Of a stretch of DNA of 64,000 bases, positions 1-11,890 are shown in pieces; position 1 is the stretch's first letter, and every line of letters starts with the position of its first letter. The notes below the pieces were generated by a model that had not been told where the DNA came from, made no database searches, and saw only the letters and a program-made list of their open reading frames with translations. The DNA lies in the NCBI GenBank assembly GCA_011800155.1, contig CM022370.1, positions 3,534,001 through 3,598,000 on the forward strand. Reading direction: 5' to 3'. This DNA comes from Flammulina velutipes. Lineage: Eukaryota; Basidiomycota; Agaricomycetes; Agaricales; Physalacriaceae. The position numbers were made by a program, and so were the translations under genes.

Positions 1-1599
1 CAAATGAACCCCGCTGTGGCGGTTCAGATGTCAGCTCCCGGATAATGGCATAGCAGTTCGACGTACTGTAACGTAGTGTAGCCAATAGACTACAATGTAC
101 TGTATATAATGAATTCAATGCCTGTTGATGACCTTTGAATGTTCTGAACATGTAACATAGCATTGAAGTTAAGAGATCCTGCCTCAAAATGAGTGCTAGA
201 GCGCTTAGATCGTAGTATAATAACAGTATATATGGCATCTAGTACATAGTAAGTAATGGATAAACGAACGTTACAGTTAGTGGTGTCGACAGACAACATT
301 TTCACATTCCTCAAAAGTCGTATCCTTGTATTCTATAACTCGGTCATACCGTTTCGTGAATGTCATCTTTCGGCGGGCGAATGTGCACCGGACATTGCTT
401 CTATCACTTCAAATTACCTTTGAATCGAACTTCCAAATGTATCCAGAGCGAGCAGGGTGTATAACCAATGGCTATTCCCCCTCCGGAGGTATCCCATTCA
501 GCGGGACCTGTCGATATTCAGCGTCATCGGATGATCAGGGTGATTAACGGGAATAGTATCAGTACAGTTCAAAATGAAGCGCCAGGCCTTACTTGGATAT
601 CATATGATGCACAACTACGCCAATGGAAGATAGCGGTACCGCCACACTGCTCGGAGTCGTTACGGATCATCACATTACTATCGCGGTCTCTGGACGTATT
701 GCACGACATCGCTTTAGCTGGATTCACATATTTCAATGAATTCCTGGGTCGAAAACGCGTAGAAACGCGTATAATTGCCTTGAACACTGCTTGAACGCGT
801 TAATTGTCTATCTAGATGATCGGGCCCTGTGATGCGTTCAGACAATCTAATCGTGACGCAATCATTTCTTAACTTGCTACATTCATCTTCTCGCATTGGG
901 TGCGCGCGTTTGCGGTCTCTAATCCTCTTCAATGATACTTTGATACGTATAGTCTTCTATTCTGATAATGGCTGGGTCTACCGTGCGCTTCAAACACCAC
1001 TCTCGACGTTTTCTACATCTTGCGCGCCACATCCCCGTCTCTGCGGACAGAAGGGCGCCTCCTTGATCCTCTTACGTGTCTTCTCTTGGCTACAGAGCTC
1101 TGGCTTGGATGTCCGTCCGCTTCGAATCGCGGGCAGGGTGCTATTGAGCCATTAGCACTAATTGGATGTTCGAGCCTTCAGCGGTTCGAGTCGCCGCCTG
1201 CGACGATCAGAGGGTGACATGACATGACCCTTGATCAATATGTGTCAATGGTTACGCGCGTTGGAATGAGGAAGTTCGCAGAGCGTCGAGGAGGAGGAGA
1301 GGGTGTCCGTAAGCTCATTGTAAGCAATGGCAATGAACGCGGACTTCAAGCACCTCTAACATTTATATCCCAAGATTATTTTCAAGACATTATGTTCCCC
1401 AAATGTGCAGGAACAGGTACGTACTACAATACGGACGCGCCGCCACCCTCGCCTCATCAAACCTCCAATACAAGTTCCATTGGCTGGGCTCTTCTTTCGG
1501 CCGGACCGGTCATCTATGATACGTATTACTCCTACGATAGCCGCCTTCCGCCCCCGCGACCGGCATGATATTCTGTATAAGTACGAACAGTGGTTAGTG
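1..1599. other. No gene recognised
   Basis: Short open frames only, none with a recognisable domain or a consistent intron-exon pattern. The first intron-like segments of the + strand appear at about 1600. A stretch near 1130-1200 contains GGTTCGAGTC but does not fold as a tRNA. I see nothing else to annotate. Confidence 0.5.
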
Positions 1600-2504
1600 G
1601 TATATTCATCATTCCTTTCCCTCTTACATTTCTATCTTCCTATACTTTTCCTTTTCATTCACTCTCATACCCAGACTTGCTCTCTTCCCTTCTACATGCT
1701 CTCTCGACATCGCGACGAATACTCTCGACGTCGAGTACGGCAGCGATCAGAACTTGTACGTTTATTTCCCACGGACCTCTACCTCTTACCACCACGACCA
1801 AATCTTGACGTCTCTGTTAGCGCTTCGTGACTCTTCGATACGTCTATGGTATGTGCTTCATACCATTCCTGTTCTCTTTTGCGTTGCTCACATTTCTAAT
1901 AGTCTACCAATTTGGCACGCGTCCCCGCAACCATACCAACGACAACGCTAATCTTCCTGCCTAATGCTAATGGTACGTTCTCGTTTATATCCATTCACTC
2001 TCTTACTAACCTTTACCCAGGCAAACGATCAGTCCCACCTTAAGCCGCCAGATGCAATCCCGCGCTTAACACCTGGTACATACCCTTATCCAAACCCATG
2101 GCCTATCCTTCCCTTACTCGGAATATAGTCTCACGAATAGAGACGTTCAAACAGCTACACCGCCATCTATGAAGGATTTATGACTGCGGTATGTCTTCAT
2201 TTTTTTCCTACCATTTGCGCTCTCTAACGACTCCATAGTTCCTTTTCCATTCTAGCCTTTCGCCACTACAAGCTCTTTGCCCTCGCCGTCGCCGTCGCCG
2301 ATCCCGTCGAACCAACTATACCTTTTCCCAACGATTTCCCTACACGACGACCAACGAAATCTTTGGCGCTTAGCCCATAGGACGTGCATTAGATCGACAT
2401 ATATCAGGTGCGCTATTTCGTCAGACCTACTTGCTTTTGTCTGACAAACTACTAGGTTCTCAAGATCTTCAACACCTCGATGTTTGTCTTCCATTCAAGC
2501 TCCC

Positions 2505-2565
2505 GCAACATGGCCAGCATCGTCCTGGCGGACGACTTGTCGGTATACCGACATGGCCAGTGTGC
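2505..2565 (+). repeat. Branched palindrome (three-way-junction motif), copy 1
   Basis: An outer stem is made by TGGCCA at both ends, extended by GCA/TGC with bulges. It encloses two hairpins, CGTCC-tggc-GGACG and GTCGGTATACCGAC. The motif lies wholly inside the exon between introns 2408-2455 and 2619-2670. Compared with copies 2 and 3, both sides of the stems change together, which keeps the pairing. Confidence 0.75.
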
Positions 2566-3146
2566 GGTCGCAGCGAATAGGATTCTTGTGCAATAGCTTG
2601 CGAGGCTTTTTCGCCAAGGTGCGCTCGCTATTATTCTTCTACGCTAAAAATAACTCTAACCTTTTCTCAGAACGCGTCTTAGAAAACTCTGACGTTCATT
2701 CATATCGTACGTCGTTCCTTTGCAACTCACTTTTGACGCTCTCTAACAACAAGCAATAGGATCCCGGAAAGGCGGTTACCACGGACTACGACGAAACAAA
2801 GGCTAGCTCAGGTATGTTCCGCTCTCTTTCTCTTTGCTTATAATTGCTAATGGGCGCTATCAGACTAAACTAAACGTGCATCCAACTTTCAATATCTGGA
2901 TATTTTCGACATAGGACGTGTCCTTTCCCACCTGGACCAACTCCTATTGAATTCAACCCATGCAGACCAACGTCGCAGAGTCTCGCCAACGCTTTGTGCG
3001 AGACGGAAGGTTTAGGGATTCGATGAAAATACGCACTCGGTACGTTCCCTCATGTTCTTGTAACGTTGCCCCCTACTAACTCGTACCCCTCCTAGCATTT
3101 CGTTCCATTAACGCAAGCCAACGTCTCGGCCCCACATACATCATTC

Positions 3147-3209
3147 GCAACTTGGCCAACGCCGTCCTGTTCGGACGGCTAGTCGGTATACCGACTTGGC
3201 CAAGTGTGC
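3147..3209 (+). repeat. Branched palindrome (three-way-junction motif), copy 2
   Basis: The same arrangement as copy 1, with an outer stem ACTTGGCCA/TGGCCAAGT, a first hairpin GCCGTCC-tgttc-GGACGGC and a second hairpin GTCGGTATACCGAC. It lies in the exon between introns 3040-3095 and 3221-3272. The first hairpin is two pairs longer than in copy 1 and its loop differs in length, so a shared reading frame is not conserved while the fold is. Confidence 0.75.
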
Positions 3210-3488
3210 TACCAAGTATTGTGCGTCTACTTTCTTTCTTCAACCGTTAGTATCCTAACCATCTACCTACAGAGTGACGAACCACGGAACTCCAACGCTA
3301 CGGAAGGTACGGTCATCTCGCTTACTTTCTCATCCATTCCCTAACATAAGCTATAGCATTACTGTCGCGAAGGAATACGACTTTGGATGCATGGATTGGG
3401 CCGCTCGGTCGACAACGACCATTACACCAAGTATGTAGATACACCTGCCTTTGTGTCCATGACTAACGGAGTTTGTCAGATGAATTCA

Positions 3489-3550
3489 GCAGCACTGGCC
3501 ACGTTGGTATACCAACGAGCCATCCGCAAGGATGGTGTTGGCCATGCTGC
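3489..3550 (-). repeat. Branched palindrome (three-way-junction motif), copy 3, inverted
   Basis: The same fold with hairpin order reversed relative to copies 1 and 2: outer stem GCAGCA(C)TGGCCA/TGGCCATGCTGC, then GTTGGTATACCAAC, then CCATCC-gcaa-GGATGG. Relative to copies 1 and 2 the hairpin pairs changed from C-G to T-A on both sides (GTCGG/CCGAC to GTTGG/CCAAC; CGTCC/GGACG to CATCC/GGATG). It starts ten bases after the acceptor of intron 3431-3479. Confidence 0.75.
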
Positions 3551-4463
3551 CAACGCGGGGTGCAAGAGAGATGCACACGCGTCTTTAGTCGATGACTGAC
3601 CTTTTGTCGAGATAATAAAGGTATATACATAACGAATGAACGTCGAGACATGGCCTAACGATAATTCAGTAGGGTGCGTGAACCGACGCTAAGATGGAAG
3701 TTTGGAAAGCCTCGGAGTGGGTAAATCTAAGCCTAACCGTGTACGTAGCTTGTGTAGCAACTACAATACGCTCAACCTACTCACCTTGCGCTGATGGAAC
3801 CCCTTGGTAGTCGCTTATGGATATCGTGTCTCATCTCGGATGTGTAGTGTAGCTAACTCGTGGTATACAGGCTTGTTGAGGGCTACGTGCTTCCATGACC
3901 ATACTTCCTAACTGTTTCCACGTTATGTTCTCCGAGTCGTGCTGATTAGATCTCTATGTTAGGTACGTCTATTACCCACGTTCTCTCATCTTGGCGCTGA
4001 CCGTACTCCTTTAGGTTCCCTCGTCAAGTCGCTCATAGGTGGCGCACCCGGACCCGGAGTCAGGCGGTACGCATCTGGATTCATATTCGACGTTGGTAAG
4101 TCAAGTCTGTTGATTTAACTGACTCCTTTAGTGCCCACCTCCCGTGGTGCGTCACATGGGCCTATACTTGGGAAGACTATGAAACCATGTTCGACATGAT
4201 AGCGCGTAGCGCTCAGCAATACGAAAACGTTAACTCTTTTCTTTGTGCGTTCGTGTTCAACTTTCTTATGCCTTCGGGCCTTGGGTTCATTTCAACATGG
4301 ACTATCGTTCCAAAGTCCAGTTGACCTTTGCGTTGGCTTCTTACATTGTTTTTCCTTATACAGACTCGTTCCCTACTGAACCCCGAGGATAGCAACGCCT
4401 TTCATATTCCGTCGACTTGCCCAACTCCTGCGCATCGCGTCTTGGATTTCCACGGCGATAGAG

Positions 4464-5870
4464 GTACGCTCTTGATACCATTATTATTGTTCTGTTACGC
4501 TAACACGTGCTGATCAGTGCATTATTAGGCGCGCTGCCTTGGGGCTTGAATGTGGCGTCCAAACAGCAATACCTTCGACGTGCACGAGTGCCTAATGTTC
4601 TCTTTCGCCTGACGATTCATCCACGTCTTGGATACTAGCTCGAACGTGCACTTCCTTGATCCCTCATTGCTTGGCGACGCTTCCAATGGTAAGTCTATGG
4701 TTTTTCTTGGTGTGGAACAAAATGCAAAGAACTCACCTTTGATTGCTAGGAGGCCTCTGCGGCAAACGTTCCCCAATGGCTTCAAGTACACACGATGGAT
4801 TCTTGCCGTCCCTCGGGCTGCTGGAGTGTGTTTGAAATTGGGTCATTTTGACCAGTTTCGGCGCTCATTTTCCTAACTCGCGCGCTTCGAGTCATGGACC
4901 TCCCGTGTGCTAGAGGTATGTTCTCCGTCCCATTCAAAGTGTATTCGTACGCTAACGTGTGCTCAGCAGTGCATTATTGGGCGCGCTACTTTGGGAGTCA
5001 AATGTGGCGTCCGCGCGGTCATACCATCGACGTGTACGTATCGTTTTCGTTCCTCCTTGTCGACACGTTCATTTGGCGATTTCATGTTAGTCAGAGTGTA
5101 CACTTTCTGCGGTCAGTCGCAGCTTGGCGACGGTTCGAATGGTATGTCGCTGGCATTTTTCCTGGTTTTGAATGACACTGGCAGAACTCACCTCTCAATC
5201 GTTAGGGAACCTCTACGGAACTGTTCCCCGATGGTTTACTGCACATACGCCGGATTTCGGACGTCCCACGAGTTGCTGGAGTGGGTTTGAAATTGGGTCA
5301 TTTTGACCAGTTTCGGCGCTCATTTTCCTAACTTGTGCGATTCGTGTCCAGTCCTTCCCTGTCACTAGAGGTATGTTTTTCAAGCGAATACGATTGTATT
5401 TGTCCGCTAACGCGTGTTCAACAGTAAACTATTGGGCGAGATACCTTGGACATGAATGTGGCGTCGGGCCAGTTATATGGTCAACGTGTACGGATGGATT
5501 CCGCTCGCGATTGTCGGAGAACCGTCTGGTAGTGGTTTGAGCGAGCATTTCCATAGCTCAGAATCGGCTGCGCGACGTTTTGAATGGTAAGTCTATGTTT
5601 CGGGACGAATCTTGAAGAGCTCACCTTGAAATCACCAAGGGACGTCAGTGGGATTGTTTCCAGACGGTTTGAAGGATATACCATGAACTTTCAACCTCCC
5701 GCGAGTAGCTGGGAAGTGTTTGAAAATGGGTCGATTTGGCCTCTCTCGGTGCTGATTTTCGTAAATCGCGCGGATGGTATATGGGCTTCTTGAGATGCTA
5801 GAGGTATGATCTCCAGACCAATGCGACCATCTTTGTACGCTAACGCGTGTTGAACAGACAGGTATTTGGC
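4464..5870 (+). repeat. Tandem array of intron-containing repeat units
   Basis: Three degenerate units of about 452, 455 and 433 bp start at 4464, 4916 and 5371, and a partial fourth starts at 5804. Each unit begins with a 54-nt intron (4464-4517, 4916-4969, 5371-5424, 5804-5857) sharing GCTAAC branch sites, and the first three have a second intron (4689-4749, 5142-5205, 5587-5639). The exon after the first intron begins with a conserved stretch around TGCATTATTGGGCGCG in units 1 and 2, diverged in unit 3. A block near 4838-4876 and 5292-5332 containing the hairpin GGTCATTTTGACC is nearly identical in units 1 and 2. Exon lengths (171, 172, 162 and 166, 165, 164 nt) do not keep a reading frame, so the repeats are better explained as non-coding or decayed. 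Confidence 0.7.
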
Positions 5871-6446
5871 GCGAAATCCAGACGTCCGGGTGAAACCAAA
5901 GGTGTCGATCGCGATGAATGGAAATGGAGGCGCTAGAGCGAGGTCAACGTAGCATTGAGGTTGAAATTGGTAGTGTGAAGGATTGAAGAAAGGGTATATT
6001 TGTAGAGGGTAGGTATAGATATGTATCTATGATTGGTGAACGCGGAGAGGGAGAGTCGAAGGAGACCTCATGTAGATTTGATGGACTCGGACTCTTACCG
6101 CGACAGCCAAGATCAGCGGACGCCTCTGGCTTTCCTCCAACGCGGCAAATCTGCTGTCTGCCTACGCGCCATGCATGACGTCTCCGCCTGGGAATGCAAA
6201 GTTCGGGGGATCTGGCGTGGGGCAGGGTCCAGGCTTTGATCGAAACAGCATAACGCGAACAATAATGTTCTTCGACATTCGACGTCGTCAATCAACCGTC
6301 CGGCGTCGAGCAGGATATCACGATTTGGCCGCATTAAATAGGTGCGTCTGTTGATCACACGACTGTTGACAATGACGCCAACACCACATTCGGGTTTCAG
6401 CCTTTACCATTAACGACGACGCACGACGACAACGACAACGAGCACC
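5871..6446. other. Spacer upstream of the transporter gene
   Basis: This holds the end of the partial fourth repeat unit and then the presumed promoter and 5' leader of the + strand transporter gene. No conserved reading frame or repeat was seen, and no promoter motif can be assigned with confidence. Confidence 0.4.
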
Positions 6447-9400
6447 ATGGAGAGCCCTCCATCGTCGCTACCAGCCTCTAGAACGACTCCAGCAATGTCT
6501 ATTCCTTACAGAACACGAGAAGGCAGCGCCAGCGACAGCAACTTTTTCGTTGGATCGCCAGAACAAATAGATCCAGAGTTTGAGCCAGATCCGCCTCAAA
6601 GAACTTCACGGCCGTTAATAGGCACGCGCAGTATCTCCTCCCCTCAGGTGTCTCCGGTCCGTAAAAGAGTAAACGCGACGCCACGAACGGGACAGCATAC
6701 CCCCCGCGGTCACCAGTGGTCGGTCTTTGGACAGCTCATGGAAAACGAGGCTATTCCTGCCAGCGCCAGTGCCCAAAGATACAGTCATCGACGCTCAGGA
6801 CGCCGAAGCAACGTCACAGGATCGTGGATAGAAGGCAGCCCCGCCTCCAGCATTCTAGGGCGTCGGTCGGTCAGAACACAATCCCCCTTTTCTTCTTCGT
6901 CTGTGACGCGCACGGAGAGCGACGACAGCGACGATGACGATGATCTCGACAACGACGACGACGACGACAAGTCAGACAGCGGAGACTCGACCTACGACCC
7001 GGATACATCAGACTCAGAGTCCACTGTAACAGCAACTCCTCCACTCAAGTCCAAATGGGCCTTTCCTGACATCCCTGTTGTCTGGCGGAACATCCTGAAA
7101 TGCGCCATCGCCTACTTTATCGCGTCGCTCTTCACATTCTCCCCCCACCTTTCAGGCCTCATTAGTGACCTCGCGTCGTACGGGCCAGGAAAAGGCGAGC
7201 GCAAACCACTTCCGAGTGGACATATGGTCGCCACCGTCGCTGTCTACTTTAATCCTGCGAAGACTATGGGCGCCATGGTCGAAGCCGACCTTTTCTGTCT
7301 CTTCGGTTTCGCGTACGCGGCCTTTGTATGCCTCGCGAGCATGACCATGTTCTGGTGGCTCGACGTAAAACCGGGGTGGGAATGGCTCGCGGATGTGCTC
7401 GCCATCGTCTGGATCGGTGTTAGCATGAGCTTCATAGCCTGGATGAAAGTGTGGATGGTAATTTGCTTCTTCCTTCTTCTTGGCATCGTCGATCTAAAGC
7501 CTCTTCACAGGGCAATCCCCAGTTCAACACGGCATGCAGCATGATATCCCTCATCATCTTTGTCGTCGTGGTGAAGGAGGGCGGCCTCTATACCCTCCTT
7601 TCCATGGCATTTATCATATTCTGCGGCAGCGCCATCTCCAATGTCATCTGCTACCTCATCTGGCCCCAAAGCGCGACTGCCAACCTCCAAACCAACATGA
7701 CCAAAACTCTTGACTCATTCTCTACGCTTCTCGACATGCTTACCAGCACCTTCTTGCTAGAAGAACCCATGCATCGAGTCAGCCAAGAAAAGTTGCAAAA
7801 GGCGGTTGAGAATCACCAGAACAGTTTTACGAGTCTGAAGAAGAATCTCAAGGAGGCGAAGAGCGAGTGGTTCTTTGCGGGGAAGGCGAACACTTCTTCG
7901 ACAGACTCGCCCATGTTAGACGGGCCCAGCCAAGTTGACGGAAGGAAGAAGGCATACGAAGATGCGGTGGACTGCTTGAACCGCTTGGCACAACACCTTA
8001 ATGGCCTGAGGAGTGGGATTAGGCTGCAGTATGATCTGACGAAGGCTGGTGTGGTCAAGAGGATGCGGCATTCGAAGCGGACAGGAAAGAACAAGATCGT
8101 TGAAGGGGATGTGGTTGAGGACGACGAGGAGACTGCCATGTTGAAGGCTGCTGCAACTATGTTCGGGGAATTGGTGGACGACTTGGGACCACCACTTAAA
8201 GCTCTATCGGTATGTCATCAACTTGTGTTGTCGCAATATCGATTTACATTCTCTGTAGGGCACTTGTGCGTCTTCCCTCAAGCGTCTCCGAGAATCTTTC
8301 GTCCAGTCTCAACGACGAGGATCAAAGAACGAGTTTCAACCACAAGAGTTTCTCGAGCTTGTTGACAATATCGGAAAGGCCCTTATGCGTTTCGAGAGTA
8401 CATCCAACCATGCGGTTATGCGATTATACAGGAAGAGTGATGTTGCTTACATGGATTCCGCCAATCTCTCAACCAGCCGTATGAGTGTATACTCTGCCAA
8501 TGGGAAAGCTGACAACCTCATGCTCATGAGTCCGGATAACGAACATGTATTCTTGGTTTATTTGTACGTTTTCAACTTCTCGTTTGTCTTACATTGTGCT
8601 GATGCCGAACTCTTTAGCTTCATTTTCACTCTCGAGGAATTCGCCACCGAGTTGACTAGCCTCGTGGACGCCATGGAGAGAATTTACAACTATGAACGCA
8701 ACAGGTTGACTTGGAAAGGATGGTTCAGGCGGTCATTTAATGCTATGAGAGCGAGATGGCGGAAGTTCACAAGTTGGAGATCTGTCCCAAGCCATGGTCG
8801 ACGGCCTGGTCTAAAGCACCAACTATGCAAGTCGCTTGCTACCGTTGTCTCCATCTATATGTACTGATCCTTTACACAGCATCCTTCATTCTCCCAAATA
8901 GGCGGAAACGGCCTACTTTCCCGAAAGTACGACCCCATGCCCCGAATACCGTTCTGACACCTGCGCGAAGCAATCTGAGCTTCGTAGGGCGGATCAAACA
9001 GATGCTCTGGTCAGTGGGGAAACGGATGGGCGAAAGGGATATCAAGTATGCTATCAAAGCTGGGATGGCTACGGCTCTATTGGCATCGCCCGCGTTCTTC
9101 GATGCAACACGACCGATATTCTTGCGATACAATGGAGACTGGGCCTTGGTCTCGGTTCGTGGATGAATTCATATGGGGGGGTATGCTCATGTTTTGATCA
9201 CAGTTCTTCGTGGTCATTTCGCCTACTATTGGTGCAGTGAGCGTTGCGGTTAATATCACATAGCGCTGTTAGCTGATGTGATGATTTAGACGAACTTCCT
9301 GAGCGTGCATCGTGTACTATGGACTCTGTGAGTGGTGTCTATGTGTTGCTCGTTTCTGAATCTGAAGCGGTCCCTAGGTTCGGTGCTACCCTTGCAGCTG

Positions 9401-10709
9401 CCGTTTATGAGCTGTTTTCCGAAAGTGCTGTCATACTGGCCATCTTTGGCTTCTTTTTCTCTATTCCCTGCTTCTACTTCATTGTTACGAAGCCTCCCCA
9501 CGCGTCGGCGGCACGTTTTGCATTATTAACGTACAATCTAACATGCCTCTACTGGTGGGTTATCCATTCCATAGACCTTAACAATACTGACGCAATGATA
9601 GTTTCAATGTCAGACAAAGCCGAGACGTGTCCGTTGTTTATGTTGCATATCATCGAGCTATCGCCGTGACAGTTGGTGTTCTCTATGCGGCGTTCATATC
9701 GCGGTTCTGGTGGCCAGCTGAGGCCAGGCGAGAATTAGGCAAGGCGCTGAGCGAGTCAGTCCTTTCCATAGTTGCTCTGATTCGCGAGCTGATGAAATGA
9801 ATAGGTTCTGTCTTAACATCGGCTGGCTCTACACCCGTCTCGTAGCTTCGAATTCGTTTGCACCCGAGTACAGAGAAGAACCGGACGAAGACGAGTCTCA
9901 TGATGCGCTGGTAGAAGGTGTTAACCTGGTTGGAACGCAGACTGGCTTGACGAGGTTGAATAACTCCATCCAAGAGTTCATGGCTATGTGAGCGTCGTGT
10001 TGGCTTTCAGACTTACTTTGATGTTAATGTTGCTTATTATCAGGGAGCTACATCTGCAAATCAAGCTGATTGAATTGCAAGGACTGCTGTCCCAGACACA
10101 ACATGAACCGCGATTGAAAGGACCATTCCCTGTACAGCTTTATCGCGGTGTTTTGATTAGTCTACAAACGATATTGGACAAGTTGCATAGCATGCGTTGC
10201 GTGACGACGAGGGAGGAATGGTACTTCTTTGAGCTTCTTGGATGTCGATGTTGGTTTATTGACCTCGTTGGCAGGTATACGAGCGTACGTCAGGATTTTA
10301 TCCTACCCGTGAACAAGGAACGTCACGCAATGGTCGGAAACATCATATTGTACTTTTCGACTCTTGCGTCCGCTTTTCAGCTGAAGATGCCTTTGCCACC
10401 GTATCTACCCCCCGCGGAGGAATCTCGACAGCGCTTGGTGAGTCTGTTCCTGTCAATCTCATTGGTGCGTGTATTGAAATATGAGGGTAGGTTGATGCGA
10501 TACGCAAGCTCGACGTTGTACGGAATAGGGATGTCAAAGGATCACGACAGTTGTTGTTCTTTGCGTATGCCTTGACGATGAAGGGGGTGACGCAGGAGCT
10601 TGAGACGCTGGGGAAGACGTTGCAAGAAGCGTTTGGGGTGATTGGGCAGACGCCGGAGGAGTTTGAGGCATTGTTTGCGGATAATGGGCGGAGGGATAGT
10701 TTTGCGTAG
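6447..10709 (+). CDS. ArAE/FUSC-like membrane transporter (Brefeldin A-sensitivity-related)
   Basis: Predicted 1217-aa membrane protein in 13 exons. Splice sites I can place give introns 7458-7510, 8210-8258, 8564-8617, 8861-8901 (least certain), 9155-9203, 9237-9289, 9328-9377, 9555-9601, 9755-9804, 9988-10043, 10221-10274 and 10438-10490, and the sum stays in frame. A disordered N-terminus with an acidic run (about residues 155-180) is followed by a first hydrophobic block beginning near residue 215 (ILKCAIAYFIASLFTF), matching the fungal 'ER transporter, 6TM N-terminal' type. A second block in the C-terminal half has the FUSC-like pattern FFVVISPTIGA, TNFLSVHRVLWTLFGA and WPAEARRELG. Such proteins are inferred to export aromatic acids or similar compounds, but substrates are mostly unknown. 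The start is the first ATG in frame. Confidence 0.85.
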
Positions 10710-11184
10710 GGTACATGGAGTGGAGTGGATAGGATAGGATTGTGTGGCCTTTCCCGTTTATACCTCGTACCTATTGCTGATATTTTAGTACTTATATTTA
10801 CGCAGTGTTCCGAAGTGACGACACGTCTGTGTAGATGCGATGTTGTAGTCAAAGTTGGGAGTGCGTCCTCTAGATCTGTTGCTGGATGGACCCCACTCCG
10901 AGTCCTTAATCGTACAGTCCATTATCCTATCGTCCCATATCTAGTCCACGGATTTGGAGTCCGACCGGCAAGCGGCCAGATGTCGAATTTACGCGTCAGA
11001 TTTCGTCGATTCGTCCGGAGCTTTGGTCAATCTAAGAGAATTCATATATTGAGAAGCTGCAAGGTGTCTAGTAGGCATGATTCTGAGATTTGTGAAAAAC
11101 AATCTTGAGTCAGAATTTCAATCTACCAGCAGCCGAATATTAGATTTTGGTATGTAGTAAATACTAGTAATTCATTATTGAGAG
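10710..11184. other. Spacer, nothing recognised
   Basis: Between the stop of the transporter gene and the end of the RNase H fragment on the other strand. No open frame, repeat or RNA gene was seen. Confidence 0.5.
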
Positions 11185-11628
11185 TTACGGATACACAGGA
11201 ATAGAAAAAGAGAACGCGGTCTCCGGCGTAAGTTCGTCCTCGAGCGCGCGCAAAGCCGCGCATAACTCAGCGCGCTGGCTTGTCTGAGCACCGCTGATTG
11301 AGCAGGAAACGTTATGCGGCGAGTTCGGTCCAAAGTACACGCCGATTCCTGCCTCAGCGCCACTTGTGCCGTTGCCTGAGCATGCTCCATCTATAAAGAT
11401 GACGACGGTTCTTTCATCTTTGATCTTCTTGTTGGGCTCCCGTGCCGTAGCGAAGTATGCGTAGGAGAATGGGGAAGATGCATGAATCACGTTCGCGGGA
11501 GAACGATCAGTTAAGAACTGGGGCGGCTGAAAGGTGCGTGGGAGTTCGATCCTTGTTCCATACGCGTCTGTCACGACAGAGGCTCCAGGAGGAGCATTGG
11601 CAAATGCGGAGGCGTGTTCAAAGTACAT
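11185..11628 (-). pseudogene. Truncated RNase H-like domain
   Basis: A - strand frame of about 147 aa starts MYFEHASAF and contains VVIFIDGACSGNGT followed by a GIGVYFG strand and QTSQRAELCAALRAL. These are the first catalytic Asp and the Glu-bearing helix of an RNase H fold. The frame stops about ten residues after the helix, so the later Asp residues (the usual DS and final D) are absent. An intron leading to the missing part was searched for downstream (11000-11185) but not found. It is best read as a fragment of a cellular or transposon-derived RNase H protein, and activity is unlikely. Confidence 0.6.
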
Positions 11629-11890
11629 CGTTTTGGCGTTGGGAGAATGATTTCGCTTGGAGATGAGGTCGTGGTAGTCGTGAAAGAAACAACATACAAT
11701 GCTTCGCAGGCGTGTCAACTAACCGATATCTAATCTATGCGATATCGCTCTTTCCATCGAGGTCACCCAGCCGTCTATGAGTCCCCAATGCATCATAGTA
11801 CTACTTAGCAAATAAATACATAACCACTAACACTATAGCTACCATAAAATATACATACATCGAACCCTACAATTTCCTTGTTCAAAACTT

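Larger units (their letters stand above)
1600..5870 (+). other. Intron-dense transcribed-looking locus without a reading frame
   Basis: On the + strand about twenty segments have complete basidiomycete intron signals: a GTAYGT/GTGCGY donor, a CTAAC or CTGAC branch site and an AG acceptor, mostly 48-56 nt long. Examples are 1849-1902, 1973-2020, 2189-2238, 2408-2455, 2619-2670, 2707-2759, 2812-2863, 3040-3095, 3221-3272, 3307-3356, 3431-3479, 3621-3669 and 3963-4014, followed by the introns of the tandem array from 4464. The exons between them are about 30-170 nt, and no frame stays open across several of them; where exons are repeated their lengths differ by numbers not divisible by three. 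A spliced non-coding RNA, or a gene whose protein frame has decayed while splice sites persist, would both look like this. Structured repeats lie inside three of the exons. I cannot name a function. Confidence 0.5.

Noticed and set aside
1125..1205. tRNA-like stretch with GGTTCGAGTC
   Set aside because: The T-stem, D-arm and acceptor ends do not pair.
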